Assembly: GCA_001311565.1 (NCBI GenBank) | Contig: BBBM01000005.1 | Coordinates: forward strand, 24,123-88,122 | Length of the DNA: 64,000 nucleotides | DNA from: Desulfothermus okinawensis JCM 13304 | GTDB taxonomy: Bacteria; Desulfobacterota; Desulfovibrionia; Desulfovibrionales; Desulfothermaceae | Direction: 5' to 3' | Shown: one piece after another, positions 20,003 through 32,323 of the stretch | Layout: each line of letters starts with the position of its first letter | Numbering within the stretch: position 1 is the first letter of the stretch | Made by a program: the position numbers and the translations under genes | Notes under the pieces: generated by a model | The model's input: the letters and a program-made list of their open reading frames with translations, nothing else | The model's database searches: none | What the model was told of the DNA's origin: nothing

Positions 20003-22500
20003 GTGAAAATTTTAAACAAATTTTTTTCAACCAAAGAAAAATACAATTACCGAAAACTACGCATAATCATAATAAGTCTTTCTTTGCTATCTTTACTACT
20101 CTCTATAATTGGAAGTGGACTATATTACCTTAAACTTCGCTCCTCCCTTATAAAAGAAGTTAAAAATCAGTGTATTACTGCAATAAATAATGTAAACAAA
20201 GACATCTCTCTTTTTTTTCAACCAATACAGACATGCATCACAAGTCCTAGCAAACCTAAGTGAAATTAAAAACTGTGTAAAAAGTCCAACAAAAAACAAT
20301 CTAAATAATGTTAATAAGGTATTGGATGTATTTTCCCTCTATTTCAACATAGACGTCTGTTATATCATGGACAAAAAGGGAATCACCATTGCCTCTAGCA
20401 ATAGAAATTCACCAAGTTCTTTTGTTGGTAAAAATTTTTCCTTTAGACCATATTTTAAAAATGCAATTTTGGGCAATCCAACAACCTACCTGCCCTGGGA
20501 ACAACATCCAAAAAAAAGGGGAATCTATTTTTCATATCCAGTGTATCTTGATGGAGGTAAAAAACCATCTGGGGTAGTGATAATAAAGGCATCTGTTGAT
20601 TTTCTGGAATCAAGGTTTTTGTCAAAATTCCCTGGCATCTTTTTCTTCGTTAATCCCGATGGAATCATATTTATTTCCAACAAAAAAAGAATGGATATTT
20701 TTTACCACCCACTACTTAGACAACAACACCATATATAAAATCAAAAAAAACTCGCCAAATGGGCAATGGACCTGGCTCTATAGTGGATTTAGATTTAAAA
20801 AAAGACATAGCCTTTGATGTCTCTGGCAACAAATATCTGGTCTTTGAGAGGGCCGCTGACTTTTTCCCAGGATGGAGGCTTATCTATCTATTAGATGAAA
20901 GACAGATCTTAAATATGGTCCACAAACCAATCCTCCAGGTGGCAGGACCTTTTATTGTTATGATACTCATTATAATTGCTGTTTTGGTATACGTCCTTGC
21001 CCATGTAGCCCAAAAGGAACTCAGGGAAAGGGAAAATATTGAAAAAAAAACTCAGGGAAAGCGAAGAAAAATACCGGTCTATTTATAACAATACACCTGC
21101 CATGCTCCACTCAATTGATAGGGAATATAGACTACTTAGGGTAAGTGACTACTGGCTGGATTTAACAGGATACACCAGAGACGAGGTAATTGGGAAAAAA
21201 CTCACATCCTTTTTTTACAGAAGAGTCCAGGAAGCTGGCAGAAGAGAAAATCCTCCCCAATTTTTTTCAAAATTGGAAAGGCAAAAAACATTCACTATCA
21301 GTTTGTCAAGAAAAATGGTGAAGTAATGGATATATTGCTCTCGTGTTACGGGATCAAAGATAATAAAAATAAAGTGATTGAGACACTGGCAATATCTGTT
21401 GATGTTACAGAACGGCTTAAAGAACAACGGGAGCTAAGGGAGACCAAGAAAAAACTAAGTGCCTATTCAAAGAAATTGGAAAAACTGGTAAGACAAAGGA
21501 CCCAGGAGATTTCATCCATCTTAAAATATTCCCCTTCAATGATCTATCTAAAAAAATTCAAAACTGGAATTTAAGCTGGTAAACCCAGGATTTGAACGCT
21601 TTTTCAATACATCCAATAACCAACTAGTGGGCATAAGGGGATCACTTATTTCAGACAACCCAATTTTCATGGACTTTGAAGCAAAAGACAAAGAAGTATT
21701 AGAAACCAAAAAACCCCTTAAAACAAAAGAAATCATAGAAAAGGATGGCAAGTCTTATACATTTTTCACAATGAGATTCCCCATATTTACAGAGGGAAAT
21801 CAAGTTCAGGGGATATGTGCCATCTCAACGGATATTACTGAACTTGAAAGGACCCAGAAAAAATTAAAAGAACTATCAAGGAACATAATTAAAAACCAGG
21901 AAATGGAAAGGGAAAGGATATCAAAAGAATTACACGATGAATTGGGACAGATCTTGACTGTGCTAAATATGGATGTTTCATGGCTCAAGAGGAAACTAGG
22001 TGAAGAAAGTGAGTATAAAAAGAGAATAGCTGGTATGCAGGATTTGATTAACAAGACCATAGATGAAGTAAGGAGCCTTGCCTTTCAACTTAGACCTGGT
22101 TCCATTGACCATCTTGGTTTAGAGGAGTCCGTTGAATCCCTCATTTCAGACTTTGAAAAAAAGAACTAATATAATCTATACTTACAAAAAAAATCACATT
22201 CCACATTTAGATAGTGTTAAGGCCATTGCCATATACAGGATAGCCCAAGAAGCCATTACAAATGCAGTGAGACATGCAAGAGCTAATAAAATTTCAGTAA
22301 TATTAAAGGCCAAAAATGGCAATGTAATTTTAAAAGTTGGGGATGATGGGATTGGTTTTGATATAAACCAGAAAAGAGAAAAGGGAACCAGCTTTGGACT
22401 TATGGGAATGCAGGAGAGGGCTGAGCTTATTGGGGGTGAAATAATAATAAAATCCAAGGCCAGTTGGGGAACAAAAGTCATTGGAATTTTCCCAGTATAA
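20003..22500 (+). CDS. Membrane sensor histidine kinase (Cache-like sensor, PAS-PAS-HisKA_3)
   Basis: Kinase of a NarL-type two-component pair. Order: membrane helix (IIIISLSLLSLLLSIIGSGL, ~20-42), a periplasmic sensor of ~270 residues resembling DctB-type Cache domains (FNIDVCYIMDKKGITIASS, FSFRPYFKNAI, KRGIYFSYPV), a second helix (GPFIVMILIIIAVLVYVLA), PAS1 (YRSIYNNTPAMLHSIDREY), PAS2 (LKYSPSMIYL), HisKA_3 with the phospho-His in ISKELHDELGQIL, and HATPase with N-box EAITNAVRHA and G-box DDGIGFD. Likely GTG start at 20003. Several A/T-run breaks (20215, 20695, 21045, 21200, 21550, 22160). The RPYF-type sensor and the adjacent TRAP genes suggest it detects a C4-dicarboxylate. Confidence 0.88.
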
Positions 22501-22580
22501 AAACCAGGTGTCAGATGGACAGAAACTGTTATAGAAACTGACAGAAGATACATCTTTAGTAAAAAAAAGTGAAGAAAAAA

Positions 22581-23221
22581 ATGGACAACAAGATAAAGAT
22601 ACTTATAGCTGATGATCATCTAATAGTCATCGAAGGATTAAAAAGGATTATAGATGAATGTGATGACATGGAGGTTATAGGCCATGCACTGGATGGGAAA
22701 AAGGCTGTGGAATTGGCCTTACAACTAAAACCCAATATATTGATATTGGATATAACCATGCCAGGATATGATGGTCTAGAAGTAATAAACATATTAAAGG
22801 AACAAGCACCTGAAATTTCAGTACTTGTACTTACAATGCACGAAGAAGAACAGTATATATTCAGGACAATTGAGGCTGGGGCCATGGGCTATCTCACTAA
22901 AAAAAAGTGTTGCAGATGAGTTGGTATCTGCCATTAGACGAATATATTCTGGAAAGAGGTACCTTCCTGGAGATGTGGCAGAAATTATAGCATTGAAGAT
23001 ATCTAAGGGAACGGGATCGTCCCCACTAGATATTTTATCCACAAGAGAGCTTCAGGTGTTAAAGAGAATAGCCCAAGGTCAAACAAACAAGGAAATTGCC
23101 AGGGCCTATAATCTAAGTGTCAAGACAATAGACACCTATAGACACAGGATCCTGAAAAAAACTAAATCTAAGAAATAATGCCGATATATCCAGATTTGCA
23201 ATGCAACACAAACTAATATAA
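22581..23221 (+). CDS. NarL/LuxR-type response regulator
   Basis: Receiver domain with acidic pair ADDH, phospho-Asp in ILDITMPGYDG, Thr in VLTMHEEE and the conserved Lys in LTKK, then a LuxR HTH (LSTRELQVLKRIAQGQTNKEI then LSVKTIDTYRHRI). One break at A7 near 22900 and another near 23155, after which the tail reads NNADISRFAMQHKLI to 23221. About 213 residues. I prefer the ATG at 22581 over the GTG at 22569. It sits 80 nt after the kinase gene and directly upstream of the TRAP operon, whose promoter region has a perfect palindrome suited to a dimeric regulator. Confidence 0.92.
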
Positions 23222-23242
23222 CCCACCTCTACCCATCCATTG

Positions 23243-23261
23243 TGTAAGAAAATTTCTTACA
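23243..23261. promoter_or_regulatory. 19-bp perfect palindrome upstream of the TRAP operon
   Basis: TGTAAGAAA-A-TTTCTTACA, nine base pairs with a one-base centre, about 100 nt before the dctQ ATG and 21 nt after the response regulator stop. It lacks a T tract and a hairpin-friendly loop, so it is better read as an operator than a terminator. The adjacent NarL-type regulator is the obvious candidate to bind it. Confidence 0.6.
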
Positions 23262-23361
23262 GATAAATACAAAATATTCCACTTTCATTTTTCTCAAAAA
23301 AAATGTAGTTTATCTCCAAAATAGCGATATATATAAATAGTTAAGTTTTAGGAGCATAACA

Positions 23362-23876
23362 ATGTTTAAAAAAAACTGGACCAAGCTATTTCTGTATTTA
23401 GCATCACTGTAATGACCATTTGTATGTCTGTTGCCACTATTGTAGCCTTTATCAACGTCATTTTAAGGTATGCCTTTGGCGCTTCCCTTTCCTGGGCTGG
23501 GGCGCTCACTTCTTATCTTTTTATATGGTCAGCACTATTTGGAGCAGCTTATGGTTTTAGGACCGGGATGCACATTGGGGTCACATTTTTGATCCAGAGT
23601 ATTCCTCCCAAATTTGGTAAATGGCTCCTCTGCTTCAACCTCGTGATTATTCTGATATTTTTAACGTGTTTCACCAAATGGGGAATTGATTTCATTAAAT
23701 TTAGTATCAACTTAAAACAAATAGATATTGATCTTAGAATCCCCTTTTGGATCATCTATCTCTGTGTACCAATCTCCCTGATAATCTCCACATATCAGGT
23801 TTTATATAAATTAGTTATAACCCTTAAAACCCCTGTTCATGAATTTGAATATGACAGAATAATGAAAGAAGAATAA
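23362..23876 (+). CDS. dctQ: TRAP transporter small permease (DctQ type)
   Basis: Four-helix small membrane subunit of a TRAP dicarboxylate transporter. Family marks: VAFINVILRYAFGASLSWAG, YLFIWSALFGAAYGFRTGMH and LRIPFWIIYLCVPI. The N-terminus lies before an A8 run near 23370-23377; start ATG at 23362 behind TAGGAGCATAAC. About 170 residues. Eleven nt separate it from dctM. Order Q-M-P is typical. Confidence 0.92.
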
Positions 23877-23887
23877 GGAGAAAATCC

Positions 23888-25170
23888 ATGGAAGCTGCTG
23901 TACTTTTTGGACTTTTGTTTTTCTTTCTTATAATTGGGATACCTATTGCAGTTGCCCTGGGAATGTCCACTATTATTTGCATACTCGCATTTACTTATGA
24001 CCCACCAATGTTAGTTGCCCAAAAGCTCTTTGGCTCAATTGACAAATATGCACTTATGGCCATTCCCTTATTTGTATTAATGGGAAATTTCTTGTCACAT
24101 GGAGGGACAGCAAAGAGGATAATAAGGTTCGCACGCTCATTGGTTGGCCATCTCCCGGTGGACTGCCAATGTCAGCTATCTTTGCATGTGTTATTTTTGC
24201 TGCAGTAAGTGGCTCATCTCCAGCCACAGTTGCTGCAATAGGATCCCTTATGATGGGGTCAATAAAAGAAGACGGTTATAGTGAACCCTTTTCTGTGGGA
24301 TCAATAGCATGTGCAGGCTCCCTTGGAATATTAATGCCCCCGTCAATTGTACTCATAGTGTATGGAGTGACTGTGGATCAATCCATTGGGGAGCTATTTA
24401 TGGCAGGGGTTATTCCTGCTATATTCTTAGGTGGAATGCTCATGTTGGTCACATACATTGCAGCCAGAAAAAGTGGAAGGAGAAAGACCAAAATGGCTCC
24501 TTTAAAGGAGATATGGAGTTCATTTAAAGAAGCTATCTGGGGACTTATGGTAATAATTATAGTGATTGGAGGGATATATGGAGGCCTTTTTACCCCTACT
24601 GAAGCCGCAGCTGTATCTGCTGTATATGCATTTTTTTGTATCAACATTTATATATAAAGATCTAACATGGAAAGATATTCCCCAGGTAATAAAGTCATCT
24701 GCTACAACTGCTGCAATGATCATGTTCATAATTGCCAATGCCATGATCTTTGCTTACTTTTTAACTACCCAACAAATACCTCAAGATTTGACAAATTGGA
24801 TAATTAGCTTAAATTTAAATAAATACTATTTCTTGGTGTTTGTTAATGTCTTATTACTACTGGGTGGGAACTTCATGGAGCCCACTTCCCTTATTATGAT
24901 ACTTGCTCCTTTGATCTTTCCCATAGCCGTTAAATTGGGAATTGACCCAATCCACCTTGGAGTTGTAATAACAGTAAATATGGAAATTGGAATGCTGACT
25001 CCACCTGTGGGACTCAATCTCTTTGTGGCCAGCGGTATTTCTGGTCTTTCACTCCAAGAGACCATAAAGCCTCAATGCCCTGGTTTTTTGCCCTGTTAAT
25101 TGGCCTTATTATAGTTACTTATGTTCCACAGATATCCCTATTTTTGCCCCATTTGATATATGGTAACTAG
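23888..25170 (+). CDS. dctM: TRAP transporter large permease (DctM type)
   Basis: Large membrane subunit that moves substrate using a Na+ gradient. Marks: GIPIAVALGMSTIICIL, LMAIPLFVLMGNFLSHGG, SAIFACVIFAAVSGSSPATV, GSLGILMPPSIVLIVYGV, GGIYGGLFTPTEAAAVSAVY and LTPPVGLNLFVASGI. About 427 residues, 12 or so helices. Breaks near 24150, 24630 and 25070; the last is a lost base (KASMPWFFALLIGL when restored). Ends LFLPHLIYGN at 25170. Confidence 0.95.
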
Positions 25171-25213
25171 TATATTTTAATAATAAACATCAAAACATTA
25201 GGAGGATGGTAAC

Positions 25214-26214
25214 ATGATTAAAAAAAACTTTACTAACTCTAACCTTGTGCCTGGTTGCACTGTGCCTTATGACTGGTTATGGTATGGCCAGATCATATGT
25301 GATCAAATTCTCACACGTAGTAGCTGTTGATACCCCAAAGGGTCAGGCTGCTGAGTATTTTAAAAAAAATAGTAGAAGAACGCACCAAAGGAAAAGTTAA
25401 AGTACAGGTTTATCCCAATGCAGTACTCTATGGAGATAGGGAAGCAGTTGAGGCACTTAAGATGAATGCCATCCAAATGGCCTGTCCTAGCTTTTCCAAG
25501 TTCACTGGATTTGTTCCAGAACTCCAAATATTTGACCTGCCATTCTTGTTCAAGGATAGAAAGCACTTAAAAAAAATTTATGAAAAGCAAGGTAGGTCAA
25601 GAACTCTTAAATAGCGTGTCAAAGATAGGCCTTGTAGGTCTGGCCTTTTGGGACAATGGATTTAAACAGCTAACTCTAAAAGATCATCCAATAAGACTTC
25701 CACAAGACATTAAAGGTAAAAAAATTCAGGATAATGTCATCAAAGGTATTGGAAGCTCAATTTAAAGCAGTTGGCGCCAGCCACAGGTGCTACCATTTTC
25801 TGAAGTATACAGCGCACTGCAGCAAGGGGTTGTTGATGGTCAGGAAAACACTATTTCTAATATCTATACCAAAAAAATTCTATGAAGTTCAAAAGTATAT
25901 GACAATCTCAAACCATGGATATCTTGGATATCTCCTGGTCACCAACCAAATTTTCTGGAACAGCTTACCAAAGGATTTGAAAAAAAATAGTCAAAAAGTG
26001 TGTAGATGATGCCACAGAAAAGAATTGGGAATTAGCAGCTCAATTAGAAAAAGAACAGCTAAAGAAGATTGAAGAATCTGGTAAAGTAAAAATACATTAC
26101 TTGACGCCAGAAGAAAGAAAGGTATGGGAAGATGCCATGAGGAAAATCTATCCAGAATTTTATGATGTAATTGGGAAAGATAGGATCAAAAAGGCATTGG
26201 AACTTGCTGATTAA
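25214..26214 (+). CDS. dctP: TRAP transporter substrate-binding protein (DctP type)
   Basis: Periplasmic receptor of the TRAP system. Signal peptide at residues 1-25 (KKTLLTLTLCLVALC then MTGYGMA). Mature part: YVIKFSHVVAVDTPKGQAAE, KGKVKVQVYPNAVLYGDREA, LQIFDLPFLF and GVVDGQENTISNIYTKKFYE, all DctP signatures. A/T-run breaks at 25220, 25365, 25570, 25720, 25785 and 25985. About 330 residues. The neighbours (C4-dicarboxylate type kinase, malic enzyme) suggest malate, fumarate or succinate. Confidence 0.94.
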
Positions 26215-26221
26215 TAAATAG

Positions 26222-26242
26222 GGGGCAGCATTGGCTGCCCTC
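26222..26242 (+). terminator. Hairpin between dctP and malic enzyme
   Basis: GGGCAGC-ATTG-GCTGCCC, a 7-bp GC-rich stem 8 nt after the dctP stop. It is followed by TCCTATATT rather than a T run, so it may be a weak or factor-assisted terminator that lowers expression of the downstream malic enzyme, or an RNA-stabilising 3' hairpin. Confidence 0.5.
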
Positions 26243-26270
26243 CTATATTAAATACCCAGGGAGATTTAAA

Positions 26271-27911
26271 ATGAAATATGACATCAGCGCCTTTCCAAAG
26301 GGAATCGCACTGCTTAGAAATTCACTTTTAAACAAAGACACTGCATTTACAGATGAAGAGAGAGAAGCATTTTGCTTAGAGGGTCTTATACCCCCAAGGG
26401 TTGTATCACAAGAGATACAGCTTATGCGTGTAAAAGAAAATCTAAACAAAAAGACATCAGACATTGAAAAATACATCTTCCTCACATCCTTGCAAGATAG
26501 AAACGAGGCCTTATTTACAAGGTTGGTTATGGAAAACCTAGAAGAACTACTTCCCATTATATATACACCTACTGTGGGAAAGGCGTGTTTAGAATATGCA
26601 CACATATATAGACGTCCCAGGGGATTTTATTTTGCAACTAAGTATAAGGGAAAATTTAGAAAAATATTAGATAATTGGCCATATCAGGATGTCAGGGTAA
26701 TAGTAGTAACAGATGGAGAAAGGATTCTGGGACTGGGTGATTTAGGTGCCAATGGCATGGGAATTCCCATAGGTAAATTGTCTCTATACACTGTATGTGG
26801 TGGAATTCATCCAGCCTATTGTCTTCCTGTTGTTATTGACGTTGGGACTGAAAACGATGAGCTACTAAAAGACCCATTATATATTGGAATGCAACACAGA
26901 AGATGGCGAGGTGAAAAATATTATAAATTAATAGATGAATTCATGTGCGCTGTTAAAAATAAATACCCCCATGTATTGGTTCAATTTGAAGACTTTGGAA
27001 ATGAAAATGCATTTGTTTTACTTGAAAGATACAGGGATAAGATGTGCACATTCAATGACGACATTCAGGGCACTGCTGCTGTTGCCTAGGGGGAATTTAT
27101 GCAGCACTTAGAATTATTAAAAAAACCCTTAAAGGAACAAAAATTTCTGTTCTTAGGCGCTGGAGAAGCAGGACTGGGCATAGGAAAACTTATAGTGGAG
27201 GCATTAAAACAAGAGGGTTTAAAGGAACAAGAGGCTAAGCTCAGGTGTTGGTTCTTTGACTCAAGGGGGCTTATAGTAAAGGGAAGAGAGGGACTAAATC
27301 CCAGAAAATCTGAATTTGCCCATGAACATCCTCAAATACCTGACTTCAGTGAAGCCATAGAAAAACTAAAGCCCACGGCAATAATTGGGGTGTGTGGACA
27401 AAAGGGTGCATTTACTGATAAAGTACTCACCACAATGGCCAAAATCAATGAAAGGCCTATAATATTTGCCCTCTCAAATCCAACGGAAAAATCAGAATGT
27501 ACTGCCTATGAAGCTTACTCATGTACCAAAGGAAAGGCAATCTTTGCCAGTGGAAGCCCGTTTCCACCAGTAGATTACATGGGAAAAACATATCGGCCAG
27601 GTCAGGGCAACAATGTTTACATCTTCCCGGGAATTGGATTGGCAACAGTTGCATTCATGATAAAGAGGATACCAGACGTGTTTTTCCTTGAAGCAGCTAA
27701 AGTACTATCAAGCCAGGTGACAGAAACCGACTTAAAAGTTGGGCGAGTCTACCCTTCTTTGTCAAAAATTAGAGATGTTTCCCTTGAAATCGCATGTAAG
27801 GTATCAGAGATCGCATATGAACTGAACCTATGTAAATTGCCAAGACCAAAGTCAATTAGGAACCACTTAAAATCCCTAATGTATGACCCAAGATACGAGG
27901 TGTATGTATAA
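26271..27911 (+). CDS. maeA: NAD(P)-dependent malic enzyme (MaeA type)
   Basis: Oxidative decarboxylation of malate to pyruvate. About 546 residues, the size of the SfcA/MaeA and eukaryotic type. Marks: LQDRNEALFTRLVMENLEEL, PIIYTPTVGKACLEY, VVTDGERILGLGDLGANGMG, the metal-binding VQFEDFGNENAF and TFNDDIQGTAAVALGG, then the Rossmann FLFLGAGEAGLGIGKL. One break near 27088, where a lost C (or similar) gives an in-frame TAG; motifs are continuous across it. Immediately after a dicarboxylate TRAP transporter, which points to malate uptake and conversion to pyruvate. The stop is 1 nt from the convergent GTPase stop. Confidence 0.95.
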
Positions 27912-27912
27912 T

Positions 27913-29370
27913 TTATAAATTTTTTCCAGAGGGATCTGTGTATTCTTGATTTAATTTCTGGATAAAAATATTTACATCTGAATTTAATTTCTTGAGGCTA
28001 GTGGCTAATCTTTCACTCCAGCCAGTGGGATATTTTCTAAAAATTGGTGCATACCATTTACCATTTTTTTAGAAAACAGTTCAAATACCTTTCCCTTTCC
28101 TCTTCAGGAAAATCCTCTATTAATCTTTTTGCAAGGACATCCCCAATTTTCTTTTTAAGGACAGAGTGGACACAAAATAATGCAACCAAAAAAAATAAAA
28201 ATCCTATAAAACCAGTAAGAGATGTAAATATTCCCTTAATAATACCTATCCAAAACTGGAAGGATCCTGTTTCTGTAAATATTGAATGTCCCATGTGGAT
28301 AGCTAAAATGATTATGCCAAAAGAAATAGAATCTAAAATCAGTGTATATTTTTTTTAACTTTTCCCTAAATGTATATATATTGGGCAAAATTATATTCTG
28401 AAGTTTCTTCACATGGTCTTTTAAAAGACCTATTAATCGATAGGTTCTCTCTATTTTTACATCTTCAATGCGTTTTGAAATAAGATTTAGATCCTGATCC
28501 CTTTTTCTCTCATATCTCTTCCTGGTTTCAGGGTCCTCTATTACATTACATGCAATTGGATTATAAATACAAAAATACCTTCCTGCACTAACCCCATATC
28601 TCACAAGCGCCCTCTGCCATGAGGCAAAAACTGCTTCTAAATTATCCTCTTTTGCTGTGACATCTATTTGATTTAAGATATACAAAAATTTATTAGAATC
28701 CCTTCTCTTTACTGTGTTTTTTTACAAGGTGCTCCAGGGTATCCTTCATGGAACCTGGCTCAGGGTGCCTTGCGTCAAAAAAATATTAATACTAAATCAG
28801 AAAGGTCGATTATACGGTCCGTAATCCTTAGAATTGAAGCCCTTTTCTCGTCTGCATCAAACCCCGGGGAATCAATAAATATTTTTCCCTTTATCTTATC
28901 ACTTGGACAGGTCTTTAACTGGAGATAAGAGTCAAGATATGCACCTTCTCCAGGTGAGACCTCATCAATTGCCTTGCTTATTTTATAAAATGGAAATCTT
29001 GGATCTGAATCCAGTGCAAATCCCGCAAAGTCCTCACCTCTTTTTCTGCTGAATAACAAATCACCGTGAACTTATCGTCAACAGCCTGTACCCCTGTTTC
29101 CTGAATTGGATAGTCCAGATAATAATTTATAAAGGACGACTTCCCGGCTGAGTATGTCCCCAAGATGGAGATAACAGGCCACCAAGACATCTTTTTGGTG
29201 AGACTCTCTGATTTTTTTCAAATATCCAATTGAGTGGAGCAGGAAGTCCAGTTGAAAAAAAGCCATCAACAACTTCCTTTAGCACTGGATTTTCACGCTC
29301 AAGGTGTTCCCTTATATCTTTATCTACCCTAGGGCCTGTTCTTGATTTGTTTCTAAAAAAAATTAAGCAT
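27913..29370 (-). CDS. Dynamin-superfamily-like membrane GTPase
   Basis: About 485 residues after bridging A/T-run breaks (29350, 29215, 29055, 28780, 28720, 28355, 28190, 28065). G motifs: G1 LGTYSAGKSSFINYYL, G3 DSPGFD, G4-like NQID. SAGKSS is typical of dynamin-like and related large GTPases. A long helical middle follows, then a hydrophobic C-terminal pair (FQFWIGIIKGIFTSLTGFIG, FLFFLVALFC) that should anchor it in the membrane, and a charged tail. Start ATG at 29370 follows AGGAGCGGGATAG. Last gene of an operon that also encodes potassium uptake KtrB/KtrA. Function unknown; membrane remodelling is a family guess. Confidence 0.72.
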
Positions 29371-29410
29371 CTATCCCGCTCCTGGAAAATTCATTTTAAT
29401 AAACCTGGGT

Positions 29411-30067
29411 TAGGAATTTACCTTAAGTAAATTTTCCATCTCCCCAATAATCACCAATGTGTCCCCTTTTTTTCAAGATATCGCTACCCTTTGGTACAAA
29501 CTTATATTTTCCCTTTTCCTCCTGCCTTATGGCTATTACCTGAATATGGAATTTATTGGCAAGATCCAGGTCCCTTAGTGTCTTTCCATCCCATTTATCC
29601 ACAACTTTTTCCTGAATTACAACATTTTCACCAAATGGTAGTATCTCCAGAAATCCTGGTAGGGCCATTCTAAGTGCCAGTTCCTGGGCAGCAGCCCTCT
29701 CCGGGATCACCACATAATCTACCCCAATTTTTTTTAGGAGCTTTTCATGATCTTCATTTATTGCCTTAACCCACACCTGGTCCACCCCAATCTCTTTTAA
29801 ATAAAAGGACACCATGGTACTAGTGGATATGGAAGATCCAACACTTACCACTGCATGGGTCACATCTTTAAAACCCAGTTGTTCAAGGACCTTTTTGTCC
29901 TGGACATCTGCCCTATATACCTGGGTAAAGATAGATTGGGCCCTTTTAACTGCTTCCTCATCCCTATCTACTCCCAATACATCATATCCCATATTAATCA
30001 GGGTCTTGCCCAGGGCAATTCCAAATTTCCCAAGTCCAATAACTCCAATGAATAAATTCTTTGCCAT
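29411..30067 (-). CDS. ktrA: KtrA/TrkA-type potassium uptake regulatory subunit
   Basis: Cytoplasmic RCK protein gating the KtrB/TrkH channel. N-terminal Rossmann domain: IGVIGLGKFGIALGKTLINM, DVLGVDRDEEAV, and the C-terminal TrkA_C domain with KTLRDLDLANKFHIQVIAI. After a break at an A7 near 29467 the tail reads KKGDTLVIIGEMENLLKV, the normal RCK end, with a stop at 29411. About 219 residues. Starts behind GGAGATGTT, 9 nt after ktrB. Confidence 0.94.
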
Positions 30068-30076
30068 AACATCTCC

Positions 30077-31436
30077 TTAGCCTATTAATAGATTTTCTTC
30101 AGGCCAGGAAAATCTGGGTTCGTCTTGAATATGTTGAACAAATGACAAAAACAAAATTGGACCTAATCGACCAATAAACATAAGGCAAATTATAATCAAC
30201 TTGCCTAAAAAAACTTAAATGAGAGGTTAAGCCAGTTGAAAGCCCCACCGTGCCAAATGCTGAAGTCACCTCAAACAAAACATCTAAAAAAAAGTCCCCT
30301 TGCATAAACATGGGACACATCTCCCCCTTCTGATATATTTAGCAACATAACTGCTATTAAGATTAAGCCTGTTGAAAATATAAACAAAACAATTGCCTTA
30401 TTTAAGTCTTCTTCTTTTACTGCAAAATTCCCAATAACTGCCTGCTTACCTTTAATAAATATCTGAGATTTGGCATAGGCAGCAATTGTTCTAAATGTGG
30501 TAACCTTTATCCCACCTGCACAAGATCCAGGTGCACCACCTATAAACATGAGCATAACCATTATAAATAGGGAGACATTGGTGAGGTGTGATATATCAGC
30601 TGTGTTAAATCCAGCAGTCCTACAGGTGACAGATTGAAAAAGCGGGAGTAATATCCTCTCCACATAGGAAGAAGGAAGATTGTGACTGAAATATTCTGCC
30701 AGAAAGATAAACAGGGCACCTCCAAAAATCAAAAAAAATAGTTGTAGATATAACAACCCTTGTATGCCAGCTAAGCCTCATCCTTTTCCCCTTAAGTCTA
30801 ATAGGTATATAGGAATAGAGTTCCTGGAGCACAGAAAAACCAAGGCCTCCCAATATGATTAAGGACATTATAACAAGATTCACTCCAATGTCGCCTTTAA
30901 ACTGCATAAGGCTATCTGAGTACAGGGAAAAACCTGCATTGCAAAAGGCTGAGATTGAATGGAAAAGGGCTGAGAAGTACTCCATTTTCCCTTTAAGGTG
31001 CAAATACAACAAAACAGAACCAATACCTTCAATTGAAAAGGTCATAACAACTACTCTAATTAAAAAAACTACCCAATGAAAATGTTGGGTCGTGGAGCAG
31101 CCCCTGTCCTACAGCTATCCTGTCTGTTAGGGAAATCCTTCTACTCCAAAGATAAAAAAATAAGGGAAGTTATGGTCATGATGCCCAGGCCACCTATCTG
31201 GATTAAACTCAAAATTATGGTCTGGCCTATCCTGGTATAAAAAGTACCTGTATCCACAACTACAAGTCCAGTTACACAGGTGGCAGAGGTGGCAGTAAAA
31301 AGGGCATCTATCCATGCAATATGGCCATTTCTTACGCTAAAATCCATATGCAATAAAAAAAGCCCCAATAAAGATTACCAGGGCAAAAAAATATAATGGG
31401 ATAGGCATAGGGTGATAATTTAAAATTTATTTTCAT
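30077..31436 (-). CDS. ktrB: KtrB/TrkH-type potassium transporter
   Basis: Membrane channel subunit with four pore repeats. P-loop regions: TATSATCVTGLVVVDTG, SISAFCNAGFSLYSD, SVTCRTAGFNTADI and EVTSAFGTVGLSTGLT, each with the key Gly of the selectivity filter. About 450 residues once breaks at 31390, 31340, 31155, 31060, 30735, 30290 and 30210 are bridged. Starts MKINFKLSPYAYPII at 31436, one or two bases after the upstream stop. Paired with ktrA just downstream, so a functional Ktr system. Confidence 0.93.
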
Positions 31437-31438
31437 GG

Positions 31439-32323
31439 TTAGAAAAATTCTATGGTAGAAAGTTTTTCTCTCATCTTTTTGGAGAGATATAACTTATATA
31501 ACTCCTTGTACTTTGCGGGGTCCACATACCTCAAAAAAACATGTATTGGTCTTTGGTTCCATCCAAAAATAAATCAAAATCCCCTGTTTTTCCCAGACAT
31601 ATCTATCAATTAGATTGTTTATCCTGATTTCTTTTGGATTACCATATTTTTTTTTGAGTTTTTCAAGCCAGAGAGTTAACAATCTATCATATCCAACACC
31701 TTTTGGGGGATATCTATACTCAAGTAAGGCAAATTCTCCATCAGGGCTGTAACAAACCTGCATTTTATCAGTGCCCTGTAACAACTTCTCAGAGCTAAAA
31801 ATATCGCAAAAGGAACCTGTGTCTATTCTGATTGGTTGAGCACCATTTTTTTTGCAAAACATAACTTAGGGCAAATCTCCTGGCACCTTTTAAGACAATT
31901 CCAAAAAGGCGAAAATCTTTATTACTATCCTCTGATCTATGTAGGGGAGCAAGTTTTATTTTAGCTACCTCCAGACCTATTTCTTCCCCTTTTTTATACC
32001 ACCTATATGACTCTACAAAATCTTTCTTTATACCATCAATCCCCTTTTCATACATCTGGGCTAGAAAGATTATTGCTGGTGCATATCCCTTTATTGCTGA
32101 TTTTTTTTAAATAGCGTATCCCTTCCATTTTTTTTTCCACGGGATATTCACCCAGCACCAGTTCTCTACCGTATAAATATTCGTCAACATCCCTACCCTT
32201 CATTGCACCCTTTTTGAGTAGCTCCAGGTCAAATGAACGTGCACATGATGCAGACACAAAATAAACACCAGAAACAAACAACACAAAAATCATAAAAAGG
32301 TAAAATTGAATATGTTTATTCAT
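31439..32323 (-). CDS. Sel1-repeat periplasmic protein of unknown function
   Basis: Signal peptide at the start (YLFMIFVLFVSGVYFVSAS). One or two Sel1-like repeats at residues ~70-120 (EGIRYLKKSAIKGYAPAIIF, AQMYEKGIDGIKKDFVESY). The C-terminal half, with IDTGSFCDIF and YVWEKQGILIYFWMEP, looks like a separate small beta domain I do not recognise. Breaks at T-runs near 32105, 31845 and 31535. About 294 residues, stop at 31439. Its ATG overlaps the stop of the CheD-HDOD gene (ATGAATAA), so the two are translationally coupled. Confidence 0.65.
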
